NCBI RefSeq assembly: GCF_028622875.1
Contig: NZ_CP117709.1
Span: forward strand, 4,591,001 to 4,655,000
Direction of reading: 5' to 3'
DNA: 64,000 nt
DNA from: Streptomyces sp. MMBL 11-1
GTDB lineage: Bacteria; Actinomycetota; Actinomycetes; Streptomycetales; Streptomycetaceae
Made by a program: the position numbers and the translations under genes
The notes under the pieces: generated by a model
Told to the model about the DNA's origin: nothing
Databases searched by the model: none
The model's input: only the letters and a program-made list of their open reading frames with translations
Shown: positions 8,761 to 17,792 of the stretch, one piece after another
Layout: the number at the start of each line of letters is the position of its first letter
Position numbering within the stretch: position 1 is the first letter of the stretch

Positions 8761-10499
8761 ACGCCGCCCCCGGCCCCGCGCCCCTCCGGATCGGCAACGC
8801 CTCCGGCTTCTACGGCGACCGCTTCGACGCGCTGCGCGAGATGCTCACCGGCGGCCCCCTCGACGTCGTCACCGGGGACTACCTCGCCGAGCTGACCATG
8901 CTCATCCTCGGCCGGAGCCGCCTGAAGGACCCGGACAAGGGCTATGCCACCACCTTTCTGCGCCAGTTGGAGGAAGGGCTCGGCCTTGCCCACGAGCGCG
9001 GGGTGAAGATCGTGGCCAACGCGGGCGGGCTCAACCCGGCCGGACTCGCCGCCGCAGTACGGCAGTTGGCGGAGAAGACCGGCGTGCCCGTCGCCGTCGC
9101 GCACGTCGAGGGGGACGGCCTGCCCGTCCCGGACGGGTTCCTCACGGCCAACGCCTACCTCGGCGGCTCCGGGATCGCCGCCTGTCTGCGGGCCGGGGCC
9201 GATGTCGTCGTCACCGGCCGGGTCACCGACGCGGCCCTGGTCACCGGGCCCGCCGCCGCCCACTTCGGCTGGGGCCCGGACGACCTGGACGCGCTCGCGG
9301 GGGCCGTCGTCGCCGGGCACGTCCTGGAGTGCGGCACGCAGGCGACCGGCGGGAACTACGCGTTCTTCCGCGAGCGGGACACCCGTCTCCTCCGCCGCCC
9401 CGGCTTCCCGCTCGCCGAGATCCACGCCGACGGCTCCTCGGTCATCACCAAGCATGACGGCACGGGCGGGTTCGTCGACACCGGCACCGTCACCGCCCAG
9501 CTCCTGTACGAGACCGGCGCGGCCCGGTACGCGGGCCCCGACGTCACCGCCCGCCTGGACACCGTGAAGCTGACCCCGGACGGCCCGGACCGGGTCCGTA
9601 TCGACGGCGTACGGGGCGAGGCCCCGCCGCCCACCCTCAAGGCCGGGCTCACCCGGCTCGGCGGCTGGCGCAACGAGGTCGTCCTGGTCCTCACCGGCCT
9701 GGACATCGAGGCCAAGGCGGCCCTGGTGAAGGGCCAGTTCGCCGACGCCCTAGAGCGGTCCGGCGTACGCCCGCCGGCCGAGGTGCGCTGGGAGCTGGCC
9801 CGGACCGACCACGCCGACGCCGCCACCGAGGAGCGGGCCAGCGCCCTGCTGCGGCTCGTCGTCCGCGACGAGGACGCCGACGCGGTGGGCCGGGCCGTCT
9901 CCGGGGCCGCCGTGGAGCTGGCGCTCGGCAGCTACCCGGGCTTCCACGTCACCGCCCCGCCCGGAAAGGGCGCGCCCTACGGGGTGTTCGAGGCCAGGAC
10001 CGTACCGGCGACGGACGTCGAGCACACCGCCGTACTGCCGGACGGCCGCAGAGAGGTGCAGGAACCCCCCTCCCGCACGCAGGAGTTGACCGGGCTCGAC
10101 GAGCCTCCGCTGCCCGAGCCGTATCCCGCCGGCCTCCCCACCCGGCGCGCGCCTCTCGGTCTGATCGCGGGCGCCCGCAGCGGCGACAAGGGCGGCGACG
10201 CCAACGTGGGCGTCTGGGTGCGTGACGACGACGCCTGGCGGTGGCTGGCGCACGAACTGACCGTCGAGCGGCTGAAAGAACTCCTGCCGGAGACCGCCAC
10301 GTTGACCGTGGTGCGCCATGTCCTGCCCAACCTCCGCGCCCTGAACTTCACCGTCCACGGCCTCCTCGGCGAGGGCGTCGCCGCCCAGGCACGGTTCGAT
10401 CCCCAGGCCAAGGCGCTGGGGGAGTGGCTGCGGTCCCGGTCGCTCCCCGTCCCCGTACCGCTGCTGGAAGGCGTCCCCCTCCCGGAGGTGACCGCATGA
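8757..10499 (+). CDS. AtuA-like protein (DUF1446, acyclic terpene utilization family)
   Basis: A 580-residue AtuA/DUF1446-family protein. The N-terminal domain has the family hallmarks RIGNASGFYGDR, DYLAELTMLILGR, VANAGGLNPAG and TGRVTDAALV. A C-terminal domain of about 100 residues contains ARSGDKGGDANVGVWV. AtuA proteins accompany geranyl-CoA or related carboxylases in terpene and branched-acid degradation, but their catalytic role is not settled. It starts with a GTG overlapping the previous stop (GTGA), and its stop overlaps the next ATG (ATGA). The full-length fusion of both AtuA domains is normal for actinobacteria. Confidence 0.9.
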   Translation: MNAAPGPAPLRIGNASGFYGDRFDALREMLTGGPLDVVTGDYLAELTMLILGRSRLKDPDKGYATTFLRQLEEGLGLAHERGVKIVANAGGLNPAGLAAAVRQLAEKTGVPVAVAHVEGDGLPVPDGFLTANAYLGGSGIAACLRAGADVVVTGRVTDAALVTGPAAAHFGWGPDDLDALAGAVVAGHVLECGTQATGGNYAFFRERDTRLLRRPGFPLAEIHADGSSVITKHDGTGGFVDTGTVTAQLLYETGAARYAGPDVTARLDTVKLTPDGPDRVRIDGVRGEAPPPTLKAGLTRLGGWRNEVVLVLTGLDIEAKAALVKGQFADALERSGVRPPAEVRWELARTDHADAATEERASALLRLVVRDEDADAVGRAVSGAAVELALGSYPGFHVTAPPGKGAPYGVFEARTVPATDVEHTAVLPDGRREVQEPPSRTQELTGLDEPPLPEPYPAGLPTRRAPLGLIAGARSGDKGGDANVGVWVRDDDAWRWLAHELTVERLKELLPETATLTVVRHVLPNLRALNFTVHGLLGEGVAAQARFDPQAKALGEWLRSRSLPVPVPLLEGVPLPEVTA

Positions 10500-12094
10500 C
10501 CGTCCTGCCCACCGCGCTCGACACCAACGGCCCCGAGTACGCCGCGCATCGGGCCGCCATGGTGGCGAAACTCGCCGAGCTGGAGACCGAGCACGCCAAA
10601 GCGCTCGCGGGCGGCGGCGAGAAGTACGTCACCCGGCACCGGAAGCGCGGCAAGCTCCCGGCCCGCGAGCGGATCGAGCTGCTCGTCGACCCCGACACCC
10701 CGTTCCTGGAGCTGTCGCCGCTGGCCGCCTGGGGCAGCGACTACGCCGTCGGGGCCTCGCTCGTCACCGGGATCGGGGTGGTCGAGGGCGTCGAGTGCCT
10801 CATCACCGCCAACGACCCGACCGTGCGCGGCGGGGCCTCGAACCCGTGGACGCTGAAGAAGGCCCTGCGCGCCAACGAGATCGCCTTCGCCAACCGGCTG
10901 CCCTGCGTCAGCCTGGTGGAGTCGGGCGGGGCCGATCTGCCCTCCCAGAAGGAGATCTTCATCCCGGGCGGGGCCCTCTTCCGCGACCTCACCCGGCTCT
11001 CCGCCGCCCGGATTCCCACCGTCGCCGTCGTGTTCGGCAACTCCACGGCCGGCGGCGCCTACGTCCCCGGCATGTCCGACCACACCGTGATGATCAAGGA
11101 CCGGTCCAAGGTCTTCCTCGGCGGACCGCCCCTGGTGAAGATGGCGACCGGCGAGGAGAGCGACGACGAGTCCCTCGGCGGCGCCGAAATGCACGCCCGC
11201 ACCTCCGGGCTCGCCGACCACTTCGCCCTCGACGAGCACGACGCGATCCGCCAGGCCCGCCGCATCGTCGCCCGCCTCAACTGGCGCAAGGCGCACCCCG
11301 ATCCGGGCCCCGCCGAGCCGCCGAAGTACGACGAGGACGAGCTGCTCGGCATCGTGCCGGGCGACCTGAAGGCGCCCTTCGACCCGCGTGAGGTCATCGC
11401 CCGGCTGGTCGACGGCTCGGACTTCGACGCGTTCAAGCCGCTGTACGGGACGAGCCTGGTCACCGGCTGGGCGCGGCTGCACGGCTATCCGGTCGGGATC
11501 CTCGCCAACGCGCAGGGCGTGCTGTTCAGTGAGGAGTCCCAGAAGGCGGCCCAGTTCATCCAGTTGGCGAACCAGCGCGACATCCCGCTGCTCTTCCTCC
11601 ACAACACCACCGGCTACATGGTCGGCAAGGAGTACGAGCAGGGCGGCATCATCAAGCACGGCGCGATGATGATCAACGCGGTCGCCAACTCGAAGGTGCC
11701 GCACCTGTCGGTCCTGATGGGGGCGTCCTACGGGGCCGGCCACTACGGCATGTGCGGCCGGGCCTACGATCCGCGCTTCCTCTTCGCCTGGCCCAGCAGC
11801 AAGTCCGCCGTCATGGGCCCGCAGCAGCTCGCCGGGGTCCTGTCCATCGTCGCCCGCGCCTCCGCCGCCGCCAAGGGGCAGCCCTACGACGACGAGGCCG
11901 ACGCCGGGCTGCGGGCGATGGTGGAGCAGCAGATCGAGGCGGAGTCGCTGCCGGTGTTCCTGTCCGGGCGGCTGTACGACGACGGGGTCATCGACCCGCG
12001 CGACACCCGCACCGTCCTCGGCATGTGCCTGTCCGCGATCCACACCGCACCGGTCGAGGGCGCCCGCGGCGGCTTCGGCGTCTTCCGGATGTGA
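10496..12094 (+). CDS. Acyl-CoA carboxylase beta (carboxyltransferase) subunit
   Basis: A 532-residue carboxyltransferase of the methylcrotonyl/geranyl/propionyl-CoA carboxylase class. The N-terminal half has RERIELLVDPDTPFLELS and VESGGADLPSQKEIF, the C-terminal half SEESQKAAQFIQLANQRDIP and GASYGAGHYGMCGRAYDPRF. These are the acyl-CoA and carboxybiotin-binding regions. Length and the GAGHYGMCGR motif are closer to MCC/AtuC-type subunits than to the actinobacterial PccB/AccB types. It should work with the alpha subunit encoded downstream, in the cytoplasm. Confidence 0.93.
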   Translation: MTVLPTALDTNGPEYAAHRAAMVAKLAELETEHAKALAGGGEKYVTRHRKRGKLPARERIELLVDPDTPFLELSPLAAWGSDYAVGASLVTGIGVVEGVECLITANDPTVRGGASNPWTLKKALRANEIAFANRLPCVSLVESGGADLPSQKEIFIPGGALFRDLTRLSAARIPTVAVVFGNSTAGGAYVPGMSDHTVMIKDRSKVFLGGPPLVKMATGEESDDESLGGAEMHARTSGLADHFALDEHDAIRQARRIVARLNWRKAHPDPGPAEPPKYDEDELLGIVPGDLKAPFDPREVIARLVDGSDFDAFKPLYGTSLVTGWARLHGYPVGILANAQGVLFSEESQKAAQFIQLANQRDIPLLFLHNTTGYMVGKEYEQGGIIKHGAMMINAVANSKVPHLSVLMGASYGAGHYGMCGRAYDPRFLFAWPSSKSAVMGPQQLAGVLSIVARASAAAKGQPYDDEADAGLRAMVEQQIEAESLPVFLSGRLYDDGVIDPRDTRTVLGMCLSAIHTAPVEGARGGFGVFRM

Positions 12095-12181
12095 TCGCTC
12101 ATGAGACTCACCAGGAGCCTTCCGATGGTGACCCGCACGCGCCGTCCACGAGGAACCTTCCGGATGTGACCCGCCCATGAG
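12084..12181 (+). repeat. Short duplication around the beta/alpha subunit junction
   Basis: The end of the beta gene, TTCCGGATGTGA followed by CGCTCATGAG, recurs about 73 bp later as TTCCGGATGTGACCCGCCCATGAG just before the alpha gene. The copy looks like a tandem duplication of the junction that enlarged the intergenic gap. The ATG it carries at 12177 lacks a ribosome site. Confidence 0.6.
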
Positions 12182-12188
12182 GAGTGAC

Positions 12189-14165
12189 GTGATCCACACC
12201 CTGCTCGTCGCCAACCGGGGCGAGATCGCCTGCCGGATCTTCCGCACCTGCCGCGACCTGGGCATCACCACCGTCGCCGTGTACTCCGACGCGGACGCCG
12301 GCGCCCTGCACGTACGGGAGGCCGACCTCTCCGTACGCCTGCCGGGCGCGGCCCCCGCCGACACCTATCTGCGCGGCGATCTCGTCGTGGCCGCCGCGCT
12401 GGCCGCCGGGGCGGACGCCGTGCACCCCGGCTACGGCTTCCTCTCCGAGAACGCCGCCTTCGCCGCCGCCGTGGGGGACGCGGGCCTGGTGTGGGTGGGC
12501 CCGCCGGTGAAGGCCATCGAGCTGATGGCGTCCAAGACCCGGGCCAAGGAGCTGATGGCCGGGGCCGGGGTCCCGTTGCTGGCCCCCGTGGACCCGGCGA
12601 CCGCGGGCCCCGGCGATCTGCCGCTGCTGCTGAAGGCGGCGGCGGGCGGCGGCGGACGCGGCATGCGGATCGTCCGCGAACTGGACGCGCTGCCGGGCGA
12701 GTTGCTGGCGGCCGCCGCCGAGGCCGCGTCGGCCTTCGGGGACGGCGAGGTCTTCGCCGAGCCGTACGTGGAACGCGGCCGGCACGTCGAGGTCCAGGTG
12801 ATGGCCGACGAGCACGACACCGTGTGGGCGCTCGGCACCCGGGACTGCTCGCTCCAGCGCCGCCACCAGAAGGTCATCGAGGAGGCACCCGCCCCCGGCC
12901 TGGACGACGGCCTGCGCACCCGGCTCCACGCGGCGGCGGTGGCGGCGGCCCGTGCCGTCGGCTACCGGGGCGCGGGGACCGTGGAGTTCCTGGTCTCCGC
13001 CGAGGGACGCCCGTACTTCCTGGAGATGAACACCCGCCTCCAGGTCGAACACCCGGTCACCGAAGCCGTGTTCGGGCTCGACCTGGTCGCCCTGCAACTG
13101 CGCGTGGCGGAGGGCGAGCCGCTGGCACCGACGCCTCCGCCGCCGTCGGGCCACGCGGTCGAGGCCCGGCTCTACGCCGAGGACCCCGCACGCGACTGGC
13201 AGCCGCAGACCGGAGCGCTCCTCGCACTGGACGTGCCGGACGCGCCGGGCCTGCGCCTGGACACCGGATACACCGGCGGCGACACCATCGGCGTGCACTA
13301 CGACCCGATGCTCGCCAAGGTGATCGCCCACGCCCCGACCCGCGCCGGGGCCGTCCGGCTGCTGGCCCGCGCGCTGGAGCGGGCCCGGATCCACGGCCCG
13401 GTCACCAACCGGGAGCTGCTCGTACGGTCGCTGCGCCACCCGGACTTCGCGGCGGCGCGCCCGGACACCGGGTTCTACGACCGGCACCTGGCGGCCCTGA
13501 CCGCCCCGGCCCCCGGCCGGAACCCGGCGACGGCCGCCCTCGCCGCGGCCCTGGCGGCAGCCGTCCGCACCACCGGCACCGGCGGCCCCGCCCCCATCCG
13601 CTTCGGGGCCTGGCGCAACGTGCCCTCGGGGCCGCAGGTCAAGCGCTACCGGAGCGAACCCGACGGGGCCGAGCACGAGATCACCTACCGCACCCCGCGC
13701 ACCGGCGTCCCGGTACCGCACGACACCCCGGGCGTCCGGGGCCTGGCCGTCACTCCGGACCGGGTGACCCTCGAAGTGGAAGGGGTCGCCCGGCACTTCA
13801 CGGTCACCGCCGACCGCGACAGCGACCGGGTGTACGTGGACACCGCCGACGCCTCGTACACCTTCACGGCCCTGCCCCGCTTCACCGACCCCGCCACCCA
13901 CACCGACCCGGGCTCCCTGCTCGCCCCGATGCCCGGGACGGTCGTCCGCCTCGCGGAGGGCCTGGCCGCCGGCGTCGCCGTCGAGGCCGGGCAGCCGCTG
14001 ATCTGGCTGGAGGCGATGAAGATGGAGCACCGCATCCTCGCCCCCGCCTCCGGCACCCTCACCGCCCTGCACGCCACCCCCGGCCACCAGGTCGAGGTCG
14101 GCGCGCTGCTCGCCGTGGTCCAGGAGGGCCCGGCCGCCATCCCCGTACCGGAGGAGACCGCATGA
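12189..14165 (+). CDS. Acyl-CoA carboxylase alpha subunit (biotin carboxylase plus biotin carrier)
   Basis: A 658-residue fused biotin carboxylase and biotin carboxyl carrier protein. It opens with LLVANRGEIACRIFRTCRDLG, has the ATP-grasp glycine loop AAAGGGGRGMRIV, the carboxylase motif FLEMNTRLQVEHPVTE, and ends with a lipoyl-like domain whose EAMKMEH places the biotinylated lysine at residue 611. I chose GTG 12189, preceded by GAGGAG, over ATG 12177, which lacks a ribosome site. Stop overlaps the next ATG. Carboxylates biotin for the beta subunit. Confidence 0.93.
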   Translation: MIHTLLVANRGEIACRIFRTCRDLGITTVAVYSDADAGALHVREADLSVRLPGAAPADTYLRGDLVVAAALAAGADAVHPGYGFLSENAAFAAAVGDAGLVWVGPPVKAIELMASKTRAKELMAGAGVPLLAPVDPATAGPGDLPLLLKAAAGGGGRGMRIVRELDALPGELLAAAAEAASAFGDGEVFAEPYVERGRHVEVQVMADEHDTVWALGTRDCSLQRRHQKVIEEAPAPGLDDGLRTRLHAAAVAAARAVGYRGAGTVEFLVSAEGRPYFLEMNTRLQVEHPVTEAVFGLDLVALQLRVAEGEPLAPTPPPPSGHAVEARLYAEDPARDWQPQTGALLALDVPDAPGLRLDTGYTGGDTIGVHYDPMLAKVIAHAPTRAGAVRLLARALERARIHGPVTNRELLVRSLRHPDFAAARPDTGFYDRHLAALTAPAPGRNPATAALAAALAAAVRTTGTGGPAPIRFGAWRNVPSGPQVKRYRSEPDGAEHEITYRTPRTGVPVPHDTPGVRGLAVTPDRVTLEVEGVARHFTVTADRDSDRVYVDTADASYTFTALPRFTDPATHTDPGSLLAPMPGTVVRLAEGLAAGVAVEAGQPLIWLEAMKMEHRILAPASGTLTALHATPGHQVEVGALLAVVQEGPAAIPVPEETA

Positions 14166-15343
14166 GCACCGCCCGTACCGTCGCCGGCACGACCCTCGAA
14201 ACCGAAGAGCACCAGGCCCTGCGCGCCGCCGTCGCCGCCCTCGGCAAGCGGTACGGACGCGACTACATGACCACCGTCATCCGCGAGGGAGCCCACACCG
14301 ACGAGCTGTGGGCGGAGGCCGCCAAGCTCGGCTACCTCGGGGTGAACCTCCCCGAGGAGTACGGCGGCGGGGGCGGCGGCATGGCCGAACTCTCCATCGT
14401 CCTGGAGGAGTTGGGTGCGGCGGGGTCGCCGCTCCTGATGATGATCGTGTCGCCCGCGATCTGCGGCACGGTCATCGCCCGCTTCGGCACGGAGGACCAG
14501 AAGCGGAAGTGGCTGCCGGGCCTCGCCGACGGAAGCCTCACCATGGCCTTCGGCATCACCGAGCCCGACGCCGGCTCCAACTCCCACCGCATCACCACCA
14601 CCGCTCGCCGCGACGGAACCGACTGGGTACTGACCGGCCGCAAGGTCTTCGTCTCCGGCGTCGACATAGCCGACGCCACGCTGATCGTCGGCCGCACGGA
14701 GGACGCCCGCTCGGGGAAGCTGAAGCCCTGCCTGTTCATCGTCCCGCGCGACGAGCCGGGGTTCGGGCGGAACCGGATCGACATGGAACTCCACGCGCCC
14801 GAGAAGCAGTTCGAGCTGGTCCTGGACGACGTACGCCTCCCGGCCGACGCCCTGGTCGGCGACGAGGACGCGGGCCTCCTCCAGCTCTTCGCGGGGCTCA
14901 ACCCCGAACGGATCATGACGGCCGCGTTCGGCATCGGCATGGGCCGCTACGCGCTCTCCAAGGCCGTCGAGTACGCCCGTACCCGGCAGGTCTGGAAGGC
15001 CCCGATCGGCTCCCACCAGGCCATCGCGCACCCGCTGGCCACCGCCCACATCGACCTGGAGCTGTCCCGCCTGATGATGCAGAAGGCGGCCCGGCTGTAC
15101 GACGAGGGCGACGACGTCGGGGCGGGCGAGGCGGCGAACATGGCGAAGTACGCGGCGGGCGAGGCGTGCGTGAAGGCGGTCGACCAGGCCGTGCACACCC
15201 TCGGCGGCAACGGACTGACCCGCGAGTACGGCCTCGCGTCCCTGATCACCGCGTCCCGGGTGGCCCGGATCGCCCCGGTGAGCCGCGAGATGATCCTGAA
15301 CTACGTCTCGCACCAGACGCTGGGCCTGCCGAAGTCGTACTGA
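14162..15343 (+). CDS. Acyl-CoA dehydrogenase
   Basis: A 393-residue flavoenzyme with the three-domain acyl-CoA dehydrogenase layout: helical N-terminus (YLGVNLPEEYGGGGGGMAEL), central domain with AFGITEPDAGSNSHR, and C-terminal helical domain with HTLGGNGLTREYGLASLI. It would introduce the alpha-beta double bond into an acyl-CoA, generating the substrate type used by the carboxylase. ATG overlaps the alpha subunit stop (ATGA). It is intact, unlike the decayed paralogue near 53.5 kb. Confidence 0.92.
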   Translation: MSTARTVAGTTLETEEHQALRAAVAALGKRYGRDYMTTVIREGAHTDELWAEAAKLGYLGVNLPEEYGGGGGGMAELSIVLEELGAAGSPLLMMIVSPAICGTVIARFGTEDQKRKWLPGLADGSLTMAFGITEPDAGSNSHRITTTARRDGTDWVLTGRKVFVSGVDIADATLIVGRTEDARSGKLKPCLFIVPRDEPGFGRNRIDMELHAPEKQFELVLDDVRLPADALVGDEDAGLLQLFAGLNPERIMTAAFGIGMGRYALSKAVEYARTRQVWKAPIGSHQAIAHPLATAHIDLELSRLMMQKAARLYDEGDDVGAGEAANMAKYAAGEACVKAVDQAVHTLGGNGLTREYGLASLITASRVARIAPVSREMILNYVSHQTLGLPKSY

Positions 15344-15426
15344 ACCTTTCCTGACCCGCTTCCGTCCGACCTCTCCCCATCCCTCCCCCACAGGGGTGAT
15401 TCTGACCCTCCACACCCGCACGGCGT

Positions 15427-15453
15427 CCCGCGCCGCCACCCGGGCGGCGCGGG
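15427..15453. other. GC-rich hairpin inside the operon, before the CoA ligase
   Basis: An 11-bp perfect stem (CCCGCGCCGCC with GGCGGCGCGGG) and five-base loop sits 25 bp before the CoA ligase start, in the only sizeable gap (about 130 bp) of the operon. No T-run follows. It could attenuate or stabilise the mRNA, giving unequal expression of the two halves. Confidence 0.5.
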
Positions 15454-15477
15454 CATCCGCGACGACAGGGGACCGCC

Positions 15478-17061
15478 ATGGTGTTCCGCAGCGAGTACGC
15501 AGACGTACCGGCCCTCGACACGCCCATCCACGAAGCGGTCCTCGGCGGGGCCGCCGGATTCGGTGACACCGTCGCCCTGATCGACGGGACGAACGGCGCC
15601 TCCCTCACGTACGCCCAACTCGACGGCTTCCACCGGCGCATCGCCGCCGCGCTCGCCGAGGCCGGTCTCCGCAAGGGCGACGTCCTCGCCCTCCACAGCC
15701 CGAACACCATCGCCTACCCGGCGGTCTTCCACGGCGCCACCCGCGCCGGCGCCTCCGTGACCACGGTCCACCCACTGGCCACGCCCGAGGAGTTCGCCAA
15801 GCAGCTCGCCGACAGCGGGGCGAAGTGGATCGTCACGGTCTCCCCACTCCTGGCGACCGCCCGCCGGGCCGCCGAACTCACCGGCGGCGTACGGGAGATC
15901 TACGTCTGCGACCAGGCGGAGGGCCACACCTCCATCCTGGACATGCTGTCCTCCACCGCCCCCGAGCCCGAGATCCTCATCGACCCCGGCGAGGACGTCG
16001 CCGCGCTCCCGTACAGCTCCGGCACGACGGGCACGCCCAAGGGCGTGATGCTCACGCACCGGTCGATCGCGACCAACCTGGAGCAGCTGAGACCGTTCAT
16101 CCCCATGGGCGAGGGCGACCGCATCCTGGCCGTACTCCCCTTTTTTCACATCTATGGGTTGACCGCGCTGATGAACGTCCCGCTGCGCTGCGGCTCGACG
16201 GTCGTGGTGCTGCCCCGCTTCGATCTCGCGCAGTTCCTGGAGGCCATCCAGACCCACCGCATCACCGGTCTGTACGTGGCCCCGCCGATCGTGCTGGCCC
16301 TGGCGAAGCACCCGCTGGTGGGGGAGTACGACCTGTCCTCGCTCCAGTACATCGTCAGCGCCGCCGCCCCGCTGGACGCCGAGCTGGCGGCGGCGTGTTC
16401 GGCCCGGCTGGGCGTGCCGCCGGTGCGGCAGGCGTACGGGATGACGGAGCTGTCGCCCGGTACGCACGTGGTGCCGCTCTCCGTCGAGCAGCCGCCGCCG
16501 GGCACGGTCGGCAAGCTGCTGCCGGGCACCGAGATGCGGATCGTGTCGCTGGAGGACCCGGAGAAGGACGCGGAGCCCGGCGCGGACGGCGAGATCCTCA
16601 TCCGCGGCCCCCAGGTCATGAAGGGCTACCTGGGACGCCCCGACGCCACCGCCCACATGATCGACGCGGACGGCTGGGTGCACACCGGCGACGTCGGGCG
16701 GGTGGACGCGGACGGCTGGCTGTTCGTCGTCGACCGGGTCAAGGAGCTGATCAAGTACAAGGGGTACCAGGTCGCCCCCGCCGAGCTGGAGGCCCTGCTC
16801 CTGAGCCACGAGCACCTCGCGGACGCGGCGGTGATCGGGGTGTACGACGCGGAGGGCAACGAGGTCCCGAAGGCGTTCCTGGTGCGGAGCCCGGCGGGCG
16901 GGGAGCTGACGGCGGACGACGTCATGGCGTACGTCGCCGAGCGGGTGTCCCCGTACAAGAAGGTGCGGCAGGCCGAGTTCGTCGAGGAGGTGCCCCGGGC
17001 GGCGTCCGGGAAGATCCTCCGGCGGGTGCTGCGCGACCGGGAGAGGGCGGCGGAACAGTGA
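15478..17061 (+). CDS. 4-coumarate-CoA-ligase-family acyl-CoA synthetase
   Basis: A 527-residue adenylate-forming enzyme. The AMP-binding P-loop YSSGTTGTPKGVMLTH is near residue 178, the A5 motif QAYGMTELSPGTH near 320, the hinge and A8 region VDRVKELIKYKGYQVAPAE near 418, and the catalytic lysine is in SGKILRRVL near the C-terminus. It would activate a carboxylic acid to its CoA thioester, feeding this operon. ATG 15478 has AGGGGACC upstream. Actinobacterial members of this clade rarely act on coumarate; the true acid is unknown. Confidence 0.9.
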   Translation: MVFRSEYADVPALDTPIHEAVLGGAAGFGDTVALIDGTNGASLTYAQLDGFHRRIAAALAEAGLRKGDVLALHSPNTIAYPAVFHGATRAGASVTTVHPLATPEEFAKQLADSGAKWIVTVSPLLATARRAAELTGGVREIYVCDQAEGHTSILDMLSSTAPEPEILIDPGEDVAALPYSSGTTGTPKGVMLTHRSIATNLEQLRPFIPMGEGDRILAVLPFFHIYGLTALMNVPLRCGSTVVVLPRFDLAQFLEAIQTHRITGLYVAPPIVLALAKHPLVGEYDLSSLQYIVSAAAPLDAELAAACSARLGVPPVRQAYGMTELSPGTHVVPLSVEQPPPGTVGKLLPGTEMRIVSLEDPEKDAEPGADGEILIRGPQVMKGYLGRPDATAHMIDADGWVHTGDVGRVDADGWLFVVDRVKELIKYKGYQVAPAELEALLLSHEHLADAAVIGVYDAEGNEVPKAFLVRSPAGGELTADDVMAYVAERVSPYKKVRQAEFVEEVPRAASGKILRRVLRDRERAAEQ

Positions 17062-17792
17062 CCCTGATCGTACGGACGGGGGAGCGGGGCATCGCGACGC
17101 TGACCCTGGCGTCCCCGGCCAACCGCAACGCGCTGTCCGCGGCGCTGGTGGCCGAACTGCGGGAGGCTCTGGAGGGCTGCGCTTCCGACGACACCGTACG
17201 GGCGGTGCTGCTCACCCACACCGGCACGACGTTCTGCGCCGGGGCGGACCTGACGGCGCCGCCGGACCCGGAGGCGTTCGTCGGCCTGATGCGGCAGATC
17301 GTGGAGCTGCCGAAGCCGGTGGTGGCCCGGGTGGCGGGCCATGTCCGGGCGGGCGGCCTGGGCCTGCTGGCGGCGTGCGACATCGCGGTGGCGGGCCCGG
17401 CCTCGACCTTCGCCCTGACGGAGTCCCGGCTGGGCCTGGCCCCGGCGGTCATCTCCCTCACCCTGCTCCCCCGCCTGGACCGCGCGGCGGCCAACCGCTA
17501 CTACCTGACCGGTGAGCGCTTCGACGCGGCGGAGGCGGCCAGGATCTCCCTGGTCACGGTGGCGGCCGAGGACGTCGACGAGGCACTCGTACCCATCCTG
17601 GACGGCCTGCGCCGGGCCTCGCCGCAGGGGCTGGCCGCATCGAAGGAGCTGGTCACGGCTACGGTGCTGAGGAGCTTCGACCAGTACGCCGAAGACCTCG
17701 TCGCCCGATCCGCCGCGTTGTTCGCCTCCGACGAGGCGAGGGAGGGGATGACGGCCTTCCTCGAACGACGGGACCCGGCATGGGTGCGGTGA
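17058..17792 (+). CDS. Enoyl-CoA hydratase/isomerase family protein
   Basis: A 244-residue crotonase-fold protein. It shows the family features SPANRNALS, GTTFCAGADL (oxyanion-hole strand), and VAGHVRAGGLGLLAACDIAVA, and ends with the helical trimerisation region. The family usually has a Glu in the G-G-G-L region, which I do not see clearly, so it may be a lyase or isomerase-type member. GTG start overlaps the ligase stop (GTGA). Confidence 0.9.
   Translation: MTLIVRTGERGIATLTLASPANRNALSAALVAELREALEGCASDDTVRAVLLTHTGTTFCAGADLTAPPDPEAFVGLMRQIVELPKPVVARVAGHVRAGGLGLLAACDIAVAGPASTFALTESRLGLAPAVISLTLLPRLDRAAANRYYLTGERFDAAEAARISLVTVAAEDVDEALVPILDGLRRASPQGLAASKELVTATVLRSFDQYAEDLVARSAALFASDEAREGMTAFLERRDPAWVR

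Noticed and set aside
9977..12364. Long minus-strand frame over the carboxylase genes
   Set aside because: No family motif; fully explained by the codon bias of the AtuA and carboxylase beta genes.
12108..14087. 659-codon minus frame opposite the carboxylase alpha subunit
   Set aside because: Composition is that of an antisense shadow and the plus strand has unambiguous biotin carboxylase motifs.
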